Below are positions 23,305 to 30,645 of a stretch of DNA of 46,704 nt, piece by piece. The stretch comes from Chloroflexota bacterium (GTDB taxonomy: Bacteria; Chloroflexota; Anaerolineae; SpSt-313), in NCBI GenBank assembly GCA_029553955.1, contig JAKPJZ010000009.1, positions 1-46,704 on the forward strand, given 5' to 3'. The notes below the pieces were generated by a model. It was not told where the DNA came from. It saw only the letters and a list, made by a program, of their open reading frames with translations, and did not search any database. The translations under genes and the position numbers were made by a program. Position 1 is the stretch's first letter. The number at the start of each line of letters is the position of its first letter.

Positions 23305-24344
23305 GGCCGGCCCCCTTGCGGAGGCTCGAGCGGTTCCCGAACCGGGGGCGGTTCGGGAACCGCCCCTACAGCCGCCCCGGCGGCAGGGGGCAGGCCCGAG
23401 CGCAGCACCTGGCCGTAGGCCGCGAGGCGGGCGGCGCGCAGCGGGCGTTTGTGGCCCACGAGCCACTTGGCACCCTCGATGGCCCAATCGTAGGTATAGG
23501 TGGCCAGCAAAAAGCCGCGCAGCGCCGCCGTCCAGAGGGGCCCATGCACCTGACGGTAATAGCGCAGTTTGCTCGTCTGGAAATAGAGGTGCCGGGCGGC
23601 GACGACCTGCTCGCTGGAGCGCCCTTCGTGATGGATGACGACCGCCGCGGGTTGGTAGACGACCCGCCAGCCCTGCATCCTGATGCGGCGGCACCACTCC
23701 ATTTCCTCGGAATACATGAAATAGCCCTCGTCGAGCAGGCCCGCCTGGGCGATCGCTTCGCGGCGCACGAGCAGCGCGGCGCCCACGAGCCAATCGACGT
23801 CGGCCTCGGCGTCGTCGGGCTGGTCGAGGACGTAGTAGCGGGCCGCCCAGCGGTTGCGCGGGAAGCAGCGCTGCAGCAGAGTCGATTCCCAAAAGCCGGT
23901 CAGCGGGGTGGGAAAGCGCCGGCGCGACGGCTGCCGGCGGCCGTCGGGGTAGCGCAGTTGCGGGCCGGCCACGCCCACGTCGGGGTGGGCGTCCATATAG
24001 TCGAGGAGGGTGGTCAGAGCGTCGCCGGCCACTTCGGTGTCGGGGTTGAGCAGCAACACGTAGCGGCCGCGGCTGGCGGCGATGCCGGCATTGTTGCCGG
24101 CAGCAAAGCCACGGTTGGCGCTGGCGAGCACCTGCACGCCGGGGAAGCTCTGTCGCACCATCTCGGCCGAGCCGTCGCTCGAGGCATTGTCGACCACCAG
24201 GATCTGAAGGGTGCGCTCGCCGGGGAGTGGGAAGAGGCCCTGAGGTGAGGGGGCGGTGCCGTGGGTGAGGGAGGCCAAGCAGCGGTGCAACAGCTCCCGC
24301 ACGTTCCAGCTCACGGTGACGACGGAGAGATCGATCTCATACAT
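23301..24344 (-). CDS. Glycosyltransferase family 2 (rhamnosyltransferase-like)
   Basis: A protein of 347 residues with the GT-A fold. LSVVTVSWNVRELLHRCLASL is at the start, ILVVDNASSDGS near 48-59, LLLNPDTEV (the DxD-like motif) near 98-106, and the acceptor-side FMYSEEMEWCRRIRMQGW near 217. This pattern is common in rhamnosyl- and other polysaccharide transferases. Two repeat-derived stretches are read in frame: about 21-41 (HGTAPSPQGLFPLPGE), between the first helix and strand 2, and about 326-338 at the C-terminus (VPEPPPVREPLEPP). The ATG overlaps the polyprenyl synthase stop; its own stop overlaps GT4. A C-terminal membrane-like helix near 277-295 may hold it at the membrane. Confidence 0.85.
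   Translation of the reverse strand: MYEIDLSVVTVSWNVRELLHRCLASLTHGTAPSPQGLFPLPGERTLQILVVDNASSDGSAEMVRQSFPGVQVLASANRGFAAGNNAGIAASRGRYVLLLNPDTEVAGDALTTLLDYMDAHPDVGVAGPQLRYPDGRRQPSRRRFPTPLTGFWESTLLQRCFPRNRWAARYYVLDQPDDAEADVDWLVGAALLVRREAIAQAGLLDEGYFMYSEEMEWCRRIRMQGWRVVYQPAAVVIHHEGRSSEQVVAARHLYFQTSKLRYYRQVHGPLWTAALRGFLLATYTYDWAIEGAKWLVGHKRPLRAARLAAYGQVLRSGLPPAAGAAVGAVPEPPPVREPLEPPQGGRP
23330..23369. repeat. 'ggttcccgaacc' palindromic element in the GT2 C-terminus
   Basis: ggttcccgaacc and ggttcgggaacc pair across gggggc, flanked by the family end cgcccctac. It encodes the Pro/Glu-rich C-terminal tail of GT2. Confidence 0.75.
24220..24285. repeat. 'cctcacc...cctcttcccactcccc' element in the GT2 gene
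   Basis: On the minus strand it reads ccctcacccacggc...cctcttcccactccccgg, similar to the tandem element at 1-140. It is open in the GT2 frame and inserts about 18-20 residues between conserved motifs. Confidence 0.6.
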
Positions 24345-25317
24345 CCCGCGAGACCACGAACGCTGCCAGCTCGCACAGCGCGCGCCGGTAGGGGCTATCG
24401 GGCAGCGGGGCCAGCGTCTCCACCGCATGGCGCACAAAACTCTGCGCCTCTTGGCGGCAACTGGCGATCGCCCCCGATGCCTCCACCGCCGCCACCAGTT
24501 CGCCGATGGCGCGGTCGCGCGTGTCTTGCTCGCCCGCACAGCGGTCCAACGCCGCCTCGACGAGCGCCTCCTGCCCACCATTCTGCAGGTAGTAGTACAC
24601 CGGCAGGGTGGCGATGCCCTGGCGCAGGTCCGAGCCTACGGGCTTGCCGAGGCGCTGCTCGTCGCCGGCAAAATCGAGAATATCATCGACAATCTGAAAC
24701 GCCATACCCAGGCAGCGGCCGCAATCCTTCAGTGCCCTCGCCTGATCCTCGGGCGCGTGGGCCAGGGTCGCGCCGCCCTCGCAGGCGGAGGCAAAGAGCG
24801 AAGCCGTCTTGGCGTAGATGCGCTGGTAATAGCCCTCGCGGCTGCCCCGCCAGTCAAAGAGCGAGAGCATCTGTCGTAGCTCGCCCTGGCAGATGGTGAG
24901 CAGCGTCTGTGCAAAGATCAAGGCCACATGGGTGCTCGAAGTGTTGGCCGCGAGGGCTGCCGCCCGCGCAAAGAGATAGTCGCCGGCCAGGATGGTGGCC
25001 GACCGCGTCCAGGTGGCGTTCAAGGTCTTGTGGCCACGGCGCATCGTGGCCTCGTCGATGGTATCGTCGTGGATCAGCGTGGCTGTGTGCAGCATCTCGA
25101 CCGCGGCGGCGAGGTTCGTCACCGGCTCCGGGTCCCACTGGAAGAGTCGCGCCGAGAGGATCACCAGGGCGGGGCGCAGGCGCTTGCCGCCACTAGAGAG
25201 GATTGCCGCCAGGGCTGAGGAGAGCGGCTCCTCGGCCTCGCCAACGGCCGCGAGCATCCGTTCCTCCACCGTGCCCAGGTCACTACGGATGGGCTCGAAC
25301 ATCGGCAAACAGTTCAC
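24337..25317 (-). CDS. Polyprenyl diphosphate synthase (all-trans)
   Basis: A protein of 326 residues, the usual length. It joins isopentenyl diphosphate units onto an allylic primer. The first Asp-rich motif is LIHDDTIDE (Asp84, 85, 88) and the second is QIVDDILDF (Asp211, 212, 215). GGKRLRP near 43-49 binds IPP. The residues four and five before the first Asp are small (Thr80, Ala79), which in this family allows long products of about C35-C50. The product may be a quinone side chain or a glycan carrier precursor; the following glycosyltransferases make the second attractive but not proven. The GTG start overlaps the TatD stop (GTGA) and has AGGAG 6 bases upstream; an ATG at 25302 is the alternative. 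Confidence 0.9.
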   Translation of the reverse strand: MNCLPMFEPIRSDLGTVEERMLAAVGEAEEPLSSALAAILSSGGKRLRPALVILSARLFQWDPEPVTNLAAAVEMLHTATLIHDDTIDEATMRRGHKTLNATWTRSATILAGDYLFARAAALAANTSSTHVALIFAQTLLTICQGELRQMLSLFDWRGSREGYYQRIYAKTASLFASACEGGATLAHAPEDQARALKDCGRCLGMAFQIVDDILDFAGDEQRLGKPVGSDLRQGIATLPVYYYLQNGGQEALVEAALDRCAGEQDTRDRAIGELVAAVEASGAIASCRQEAQSFVRHAVETLAPLPDSPYRRALCELAAFVVSRDV

Positions 25318-26108
25318 CAAGCACTCCTGAGCATATCCACACCAAACAAGGCTCGCGCGTTGCTGCTGGTGGCGCGGGCCACTTCCTCGAAGGAGAGGGC
25401 GCGCAACTCGGCCACGCGTTCCGCCATTTGGCGCACATAGGCGGGTTCGTTGCGCCGGCCGCGCCGAGATTGCGGTGCCAGATACGGAGAATCTGTCTCT
25501 ACAAGCAGGCGCTCGAGCGGCGCCTGGCGCACCACATCAGCCAGGGCCACGGTGCGCGGATAGGTCACAGGGCCGGCGATGCCGATGTACAGCCCCAGCG
25601 CCACGACGTGCTGCGCCAGCTCGGCGTCGCCCGAGAAGCAGTGCATCACCCCGCGCAGCGACCCACCATGCCGGGCCGCCGCCGCACGTAGGATGGCCAG
25701 CGTATCGTCGTGTGCCTCGCGGTCGTGGACGATCACCGGCAAGCCGAGCTCGAGCGCCAGGGCGAGCTGCTGCGCAAAGGCGCGCCGCTGCGTTTCGCGC
25801 GGCGCCAGGTCGCGGTAATAGTCGAGGCCGATCTCGCCGATGGCTACCACGCGTGACCGCCCCGCCAGGGCGCGCAGCTCCGCAATCGTGGCTGCGTCGA
25901 GGGTTGCGGCATCGTGTGGGTGTACGCCCACCGCGGCCCAAACGCGTGGCTCGCTCTCGCTCAACGCCACCGCCCGCATGCTCGAAGCCCGGTCGGCGCC
26001 CACGTCCACGATCCACGACACCCCGGCCTCAGCCGCGCGACGCAGCACCTGCTCGCGGTCGGCATCGTAGGCCTCGCCGGCCAGGTGGGCGTGTGTATCG
26101 ACGAGCGT
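25314..26108 (-). CDS. TatD-family metal-dependent DNase, possible ACG start
   Basis: A protein of 264 residues if it starts at 26108, the usual TatD length. Metal ligands are visible: DTHAHL (His6, His8), GEIGLDYY, PVIVHDREAHD, MHCFSGD and VETDSPYLAP. TatD enzymes are 3'-5' exonucleases acting on DNA or RNA. The expected start MLVDTHAHL reads ACG-CTC-GTC here: AAAGGAGG lies 5 bases before an ACG codon where ATG is expected. No ATG, GTG or TTG occurs in frame between this point and a TTG in a repeat at 26237, and the first one downstream would lose the HxH motif. It is the first gene of the glycan operon. Confidence 0.82.
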   Translation of the reverse strand, partial: TLVDTHAHLAGEAYDADREQVLRRAAEAGVSWIVDVGADRASSMRAVALSESEPRVWAAVGVHPHDAATLDAATIAELRALAGRSRVVAIGEIGLDYYRDLAPRETQRRAFAQQLALALELGLPVIVHDREAHDDTLAILRAAAARHGGSLRGVMHCFSGDAELAQHVVALGLYIGIAGPVTYPRTVALADVVRQAPLERLLVETDSPYLAPQSRRGRRNEPAYVRQMAERVAELRALSFEEVARATSSNARALFGVDMLRSAW

Positions 26109-26341
26109 CTGAGCCTCCTTTCGGCAATAGATCGTGTCTGCAAACCCGTAGCATAGCCCCCCTTGGCTGCCGCAGGCGGCTTCGTGGGCGTCGTTGGCAG
26201 CCGATTCGGCGCCAATGGCGAGGCGAAACGGGCACAAGGCCCTGGGCTACGCGGGTTTGCGAACACGGCCTAGCCTGTCGATGAGTTTATCATAACCCGC
26301 AGCTTTTGGCAAGATGCAGATATGAATGGGGTCGCAGGCAG
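26109..26341. repeat. Intergenic region with 'gtttgcaaacccgtagcatagcccc' element
   Basis: About 26130-26275 is a palindromic composite: gtctgcaaacccgtagcatagccc at one end and gggctacgcgggtttgcgaac at the other, with cggcttcgtgggcgtc inside. A longer related copy is at 46325-46540. The promoter for the TatD operon must lie within or beyond it. No gene is visible. Confidence 0.75.
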
Positions 26342-26400
26342 TTGCGCCGGCAACGGTTACGTGGTACAATGTAGTAACGATATGGGCTACATATGTAGCC
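26342..26400 (+). promoter_or_regulatory. Promoter and operator of the toxin-antitoxin pair
   Basis: TTGCGC (26342-26347), a 17-base spacer and TACAAT (26365-26370) make a good sigma70-type promoter. A perfect 16-bp palindrome, ggctacatatgtagcc (26385-26400), lies just after the expected start site and 13 bases before the antitoxin ATG. It is a likely operator for self-repression by the antitoxin-toxin complex. Confidence 0.7.
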
Positions 26401-26413
26401 ACAGGAGGCGGCC

Positions 26414-26692
26414 ATGGCCCTTGTGGGAGTGCGTGAGTTGCGCGAGCAGGTCAGTGAGATCATCCGTCGGGTGCGCGAAGAGCACGCCGAATACGTGGTC
26501 ACGTACCAGGGGCGACCGGTGGCCATCATCCTGCCACTGGACCCGGACCGGGCCGAGGCAGAGATCGTCGCCGCCAGCAAGAAGGCAGTTCTAGGCGACT
26601 GGGAGCGGTACCAACGGCTGGCCGACGATATCAGATGTGCCTGGCCTGCAGGTGCCTCGACTCAAGCCGTGATCGATGAGGTCCGTCGCTAG
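26414..26692 (+). CDS. Phd/YefM-family antitoxin
   Basis: A protein of 92 residues. The Phd/YefM N-terminal fold is clear: VGVRELREQVSEIIRRVREEHAEYVVTYQGRPVAIILPLD (residues 4-43). This part binds the operator DNA; the C-terminal part (about 55-92) should wrap and block the toxin. AGGAGG precedes the ATG. The PIN-domain gene follows 9 bases after the stop, the normal order for a type II module. Regulation is probably through the palindrome just upstream. Confidence 0.88.
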   Translation: MALVGVRELREQVSEIIRRVREEHAEYVVTYQGRPVAIILPLDPDRAEAEIVAASKKAVLGDWERYQRLADDIRCAWPAGASTQAVIDEVRR

Positions 26693-26701
26693 GGGGCGCA
26701 C

Positions 26702-27139
26702 ATGTACACCATTGACGCCAGCGTTCACGTCAATGCCCTGAACCCGGCTGAGGCAGGCTCTGCTGCCAGCCAGGCGCTCCTGGAGTCGATTCGGGCTCGG
26801 GGTTGCCCGCTGTTCTCCCCTACGCTGCTATTGGTCGAGGTGGCTGCCGCCATAGCCAACGTTCTTGGCGATGCCGAACGCGCACTGCAACTGGCGGTCG
26901 CCCTGGCTGGTCTACCCAATCAAGTTCTCGTCTCCCTGGATGATGCCCTGGCCGAGCGCGCTGCCGCGCTGGCCGCTACAGCGAGGCTACGCGGCGCCGA
27001 TGCCGTCTATGCCGCCGTCGCCCAGCAGTATGGCACTACGCTGATCACCCTCGATCAGCAGCAGTTGGAGCGGCTGACACCATTCCTCAGGACCGCTCGC
27101 CCCGCCGATGTACTGAGCGACCTCGGGACCACAGATTGA
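26702..27139 (+). CDS. vapC: PIN-domain toxin, VapC type
   Basis: A protein of 145 residues. The four acidic residues of the PIN nuclease site are in place: Asp5 (YTIDASV), Glu46 (LLVEVAAA), Asp100 (LRGADAVY) and Asp118 (LITLDQQ). VapC toxins cut specific RNAs, often initiator tRNA or rRNA, with Mg or Mn. The upstream antitoxin belongs to the Phd/YefM family, a pairing seen often in non-model bacteria. The gene ends 32 bases before a strong hairpin that may terminate both genes. Base composition is slightly less GC-rich than its neighbours, consistent with transfer but not proof. Confidence 0.88.
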   Translation: MYTIDASVHVNALNPAEAGSAASQALLESIRARGCPLFSPTLLLVEVAAAIANVLGDAERALQLAVALAGLPNQVLVSLDDALAERAAALAATARLRGADAVYAAVAQQYGTTLITLDQQQLERLTPFLRTARPADVLSDLGTTD

Positions 27140-27170
27140 GCGTTGCTCTGCCAGCACGACTCATCGAGGG

Positions 27171-27224
27171 GGCAGTGCAGGTTGGTAGTGGGTGCTTGAG
27201 CACCCACTACCAACCTGCACTGCC
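27171..27224. terminator. 26-bp-stem hairpin between convergent genes
   Basis: ggcagtgcaggttggtagtg... and its exact complement form a 26-bp stem with a 2-base loop (tg). It lies between the toxin gene and the convergent penicillin-binding-protein gene, so it may end transcription from both sides. There is no T-tract. Confidence 0.65.
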
Positions 27225-27253
27225 TGGCCACTCCGGTTTTGGGCCAGACCGCG

Positions 27254-30200
27254 CTAGCCCGTGGGCCGTGGCGTGGGCGTGGGGACGGGCGGCAAGCTGG
27301 GGTCGCGCTTTTCGGTCTGCTTCTTCCTGTGCTCGACGTAGATCATCACCGGGTCCGACTTGGCCTCGTTGCCGGCGCTATCATAGGCCACCACGTGAAT
27401 CGTGTGGATCTCGCGGTAGACGGGCTCACCGTCCTTGTCCTTCGACCATTCGGCCCCCCAGCCGTTGGGCAGGACGAGCGTGGCGCCAAAGGGGTCATAG
27501 ACGATGGTGGTGCGGCTGATTTCCTCGCCGGCGCCAAGCTCGTGGGTGTAGATCACGGTTGTGCCGCTCGCCGACTTGCGCCAGACGGAAGGCTGCCCAT
27601 TCTCCTCGCCGCTGAGCTCGCCTTCGAACTGGGGCACCGGCGGGATGATAGAGTTGCTCACATCGCTCATCGTCAGCGTCCACAACAGGCTAAAGGGCGC
27701 CAGCCGGCTCTCGCCGACGCGGCTGTTGTCGACAAAGAACTCGACGTGGTCGATGGCCATGTTATCTTGGGCCTCGACCTGGATGAGCATATAGTCGTCG
27801 AGCTCCTTCACGTAGAGCGAGCGGTCTTCGGGGTTGATGATCCTGATGGTAGGCTTGTCGACATCCACCGTCACCGGCACGCTCACCTGGCGGTCCTGGT
27901 TGCCGCGCACGGTCAGGCGCAGGGTGTAGAGGCCCCTGAGTTGGCTCGTATCCCAGTTCTCCAGCACGCCATTGTCGACCGCGTTGCCGTGGCTGCCGCC
28001 GATGGGGGTCCATTGCGCCGGCTCGAGGCCCTCGCCGTACTCCAACTGGTACTCGCGGAAGCCATCGATGCGCGCATTGCCAGTGATCTGTACCAACCCC
28101 TGGAGCGCCTGGTAGATCACCGGCGAGGTGATGGAGGCATCGGAGGCGCGCAGGTTGGGGCCGTGCCGGTCGCAGTACTCTGTCGGCGGCAGGGGCCGTT
28201 CGTTGCTGCGCATCCATTCGAGCACCGAGGTCGGGTAGATGGGCCACACCTGGTGCTCTAGCTGTTCCGGTGGGCAGTAGGGCGTGGCCAGCCGGCCCGA
28301 TTCCAGGCAGATGGCCACGTCCTTGTGCATACTATCCTGGACCTTGGGCTCGCGGCCCTCGATGAAGGGCTCTCTTACCGTCCTCTGCGTGTGGGGGCCG
28401 GGCAGCAGGCCCGAATCGGCGTCCACCGTCATCCACGTGATGCCGGCCGGCTCGGCAAAATCGACCTCGGGCAGGTCGCTGAAGGCGCGCTCCATGATAT
28501 CGTGCCAGATGGGCGCCGCGCCGCGGCCGCCCCACATGCTGGTCATTGGCGTATAGTCGCTGTTGCCCATCCACACGCCGACGGCCACCTGCGGATTGTA
28601 GCCCATCGTCCAGGCATCCATGTACGAGTTGGTGGTGCCGGTCTTGGCTGCCGCCGGGCGGCTGAGGACGAGGGCGCTGCCGTAACCGTAGGCAGGCACG
28701 CGCGCCCTGTCGTCGGAGAGGATGTTGGTGATCAGGTAGGCCACCTGGGGGCTGATGACTTCGTTGAACGCGGGCCCCTTGAACTCGTCGATCACCTGGC
28801 CGCGGCCGTCGGTCACTTTGAGCACGCTCACCGGGTCCAGTTGGCGGAAGCCGGGTTCGCGGCGGCTCTCGGGCACCGGGGTGCCGGCCATGACGCCGCC
28901 ATTGGCAAAGACGCTGAAGGCATAGGTGTGATCGAGGAGGGTGACCTCGCCGCTCCCCAGGGTCAAGGCCAGGCCATAGTGGCTGCGCAGGGTGGTGACG
29001 CCCAGGCGGTGGGCCATCTCCAACGCGCTATCGATGCCGATACGCTCGAGCAGCCACACCGCCGGGATGTTGTAGGAGCAGGCCAGGGCGCTGCGCAGCA
29101 TCATGGGCCCGTGGAATTTCAGGTCAAAGTTCTCGGGTTCGTAGGGCGCTGCGCCCTCGATGGGGAAGGCGGTGCGCACGTCGTTGACCACGGTGCCCGG
29201 GGCATAGCCCTGCTCAAAGGCGGCCGCGTAGGTATAGGGCTTGAACGATGAGCCGGGCTGGCGCGGCTCCACGGCCATGTTCACCTGGCCGTCGATCGTC
29301 TTGTCGTGAAAGTCGGCCGAGCCCACCATGGCCAGGAGCTCGCCGGTGGCTGGCCGGATGACGACGGCCGCGGCGTTGCGTGCCTGGTGCTCGGCGGCCC
29401 AGCCGTCGATATTGGTCTTGACGATCTCTTCGGCATCTTTTTGCAGGTCATAGTCGAGGCTGCTGATCACGCGCAGGCCGCCGCCGTAGACCGCCCTGCG
29501 GCCATAGCGCTGCTCGAGCACCTGCAGCAGGTAGGTCACAAAGTGTGGGGCCTGCATGTCGGCCGTCTCGGTTGGCTTGGGCCGGCCCACAGGGGCGCGC
29601 TTGGCCGCCTCGGCCTCGGCCGGGGTAATATAGCCTTCGTTGACCATGGCCTGCAGTGCCAGGGCCTGGCGGCTCTTGGCGGCCTCGGGGTTGTCGATGG
29701 GGTTCATGGCCGGGTACTGCGGCACCGCAGCCAGCATGGCGCACTCGGCCAGCGTCATCTCTTTGGCGTGCTTGCCAAAGTAGAGCTTGGCCGCCGCCTC
29801 CACGCCGTTGGCCGTTTTGCCATAGGAGACCGTGTTCAGGTACCATTCCAGGATGCGGTCGCGCCCCTCGACGCCAGGGTAGCGCCGCGTCAGCTCGACG
29901 GAGAGGATGGCCTCTTTGATCTTGCGCTCGTAGCTGATGACATAGCGCTCCTCGGGGTCCATGGCCACGTTCTTCACGAGCTGGGCGGTGATGGAGCTGC
30001 CGCCCTGCACATGCTGCCCCATGAGGTTGTTGACGAAGGCGCGCGCCAGCCCCTCAAAGTTGATGCCGCCGGGGTTGGTGTAGAAGGTCTTGTCTTCGAG
30101 GGCGATGGTGGCGTCGCGCATGTGCACAGGGATCTCACTGAAGGGGACGATGCTGCGGTCGCCCTGCTGCGGATCGACGACCTCCCAGAGCAAGTGCTCG

Positions 30201-30448
30201 CCGCTGCGGTCATAGATCTTGCTCGTCTCGAAGGAGGTGAGTGTCATCTCCTCGATCTGCTCGGGCGCCGGCAGGTCCTTGGCAAAGTAGGCGTACACAC
30301 TCAGCCCAACCGCCGCACCGGCCGCAACGACGGCGCCGACGGCAATGCCCACGAACATCAGCCCCGTGACGAGCATCTGCAGCCAGGGTGAGCCACCGCC
30401 GCTGCTGCGCCGCCGCTGGTTGCGACGGATGATGACGGTCGAAGCCAT
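27254..30448 (-). CDS. Class A penicillin-binding protein with long C-terminal extension
   Basis: A protein of 1064 residues: a bifunctional peptidoglycan glycosyltransferase and transpeptidase. A basic N-tail precedes one membrane anchor (about 24-55). The GT51 domain (about 75-290) has ALEDKTFYTNPGG (Glu118) and GGSSITAQLVKN. The transpeptidase domain has Ser400-x-x-Lys403 (GSSFKPYT), Ser458-Tyr-Asn460 and Lys602-Thr-Gly. Beyond about 690 comes a tail of 370 residues, including Ig-like beta domains (PTIRIINPEDRSLYV...IDHVEFFVDNSRVGES), absent from the paralogue upstream, and ending in a Pro/Thr-rich tail. The tail may bind the wall or a partner protein. GAGGAG lies 7 bases before the ATG. 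Confidence 0.92.
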   Translation of the reverse strand: MASTVIIRRNQRRRSSGGGSPWLQMLVTGLMFVGIAVGAVVAAGAAVGLSVYAYFAKDLPAPEQIEEMTLTSFETSKIYDRSGEHLLWEVVDPQQGDRSIVPFSEIPVHMRDATIALEDKTFYTNPGGINFEGLARAFVNNLMGQHVQGGSSITAQLVKNVAMDPEERYVISYERKIKEAILSVELTRRYPGVEGRDRILEWYLNTVSYGKTANGVEAAAKLYFGKHAKEMTLAECAMLAAVPQYPAMNPIDNPEAAKSRQALALQAMVNEGYITPAEAEAAKRAPVGRPKPTETADMQAPHFVTYLLQVLEQRYGRRAVYGGGLRVISSLDYDLQKDAEEIVKTNIDGWAAEHQARNAAAVVIRPATGELLAMVGSADFHDKTIDGQVNMAVEPRQPGSSFKPYTYAAAFEQGYAPGTVVNDVRTAFPIEGAAPYEPENFDLKFHGPMMLRSALACSYNIPAVWLLERIGIDSALEMAHRLGVTTLRSHYGLALTLGSGEVTLLDHTYAFSVFANGGVMAGTPVPESRREPGFRQLDPVSVLKVTDGRGQVIDEFKGPAFNEVISPQVAYLITNILSDDRARVPAYGYGSALVLSRPAAAKTGTTNSYMDAWTMGYNPQVAVGVWMGNSDYTPMTSMWGGRGAAPIWHDIMERAFSDLPEVDFAEPAGITWMTVDADSGLLPGPHTQRTVREPFIEGREPKVQDSMHKDVAICLESGRLATPYCPPEQLEHQVWPIYPTSVLEWMRSNERPLPPTEYCDRHGPNLRASDASITSPVIYQALQGLVQITGNARIDGFREYQLEYGEGLEPAQWTPIGGSHGNAVDNGVLENWDTSQLRGLYTLRLTVRGNQDRQVSVPVTVDVDKPTIRIINPEDRSLYVKELDDYMLIQVEAQDNMAIDHVEFFVDNSRVGESRLAPFSLLWTLTMSDVSNSIIPPVPQFEGELSGEENGQPSVWRKSASGTTVIYTHELGAGEEISRTTIVYDPFGATLVLPNGWGAEWSKDKDGEPVYREIHTIHVVAYDSAGNEAKSDPVMIYVEHRKKQTEKRDPSLPPVPTPTPRPTG

Positions 30449-30531
30449 GATCCACTCCTCAGCACGAGAGGGCGCGAAAGGGCACGAAAGCGCGAAAAGG
30501 CCGCGCAGAGAGCGTGTTGCTCTCAGGGCCT

Positions 30532-30560
30532 ATTCTACATCAGTTGGCTGTTTTTTCACA
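30532..30560 (-). promoter_or_regulatory. Candidate promoter for the second PBP gene
   Basis: Reading the minus strand: TGTGAA (30555-30560), 17 bases, TAGAAT (30532-30537). The -35 is weak. Together with the palindrome just upstream it suggests that the second penicillin-binding-protein gene can be transcribed separately. Confidence 0.35.
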
Positions 30561-30576
30561 GTGGGGGCCAACTTGT

Positions 30577-30626
30577 GCGGGGAGACACCTGACAGGTCTC
30601 CGGAGACCTGTCAGGTGTCTCCCCGC
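30577..30626. repeat. 50-bp perfect palindrome between the PBP genes
   Basis: No loop; the centre is tctccggaga, with acctgacaggt in each arm. It lies just after the first penicillin-binding-protein gene and may terminate the rpoC transcript. A related acctgtcaggt element lies at 39062-39095. Confidence 0.85.
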
Positions 30627-30645
30627 CGCCGGCGGCTTGCTGAGG

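Noticed and set aside
23305..23892. N-terminal extension of GT4
   Set aside because: It overlaps the conserved part of GT2 in another frame; the ATGA-coupled start at 23304 gives a normal GT4 start.
26702..27139. Restriction or anti-phage nuclease
   Set aside because: The four PIN-domain acidic residues and the adjacent Phd-type antitoxin fit a VapC-type toxin; there are no other defence genes nearby.
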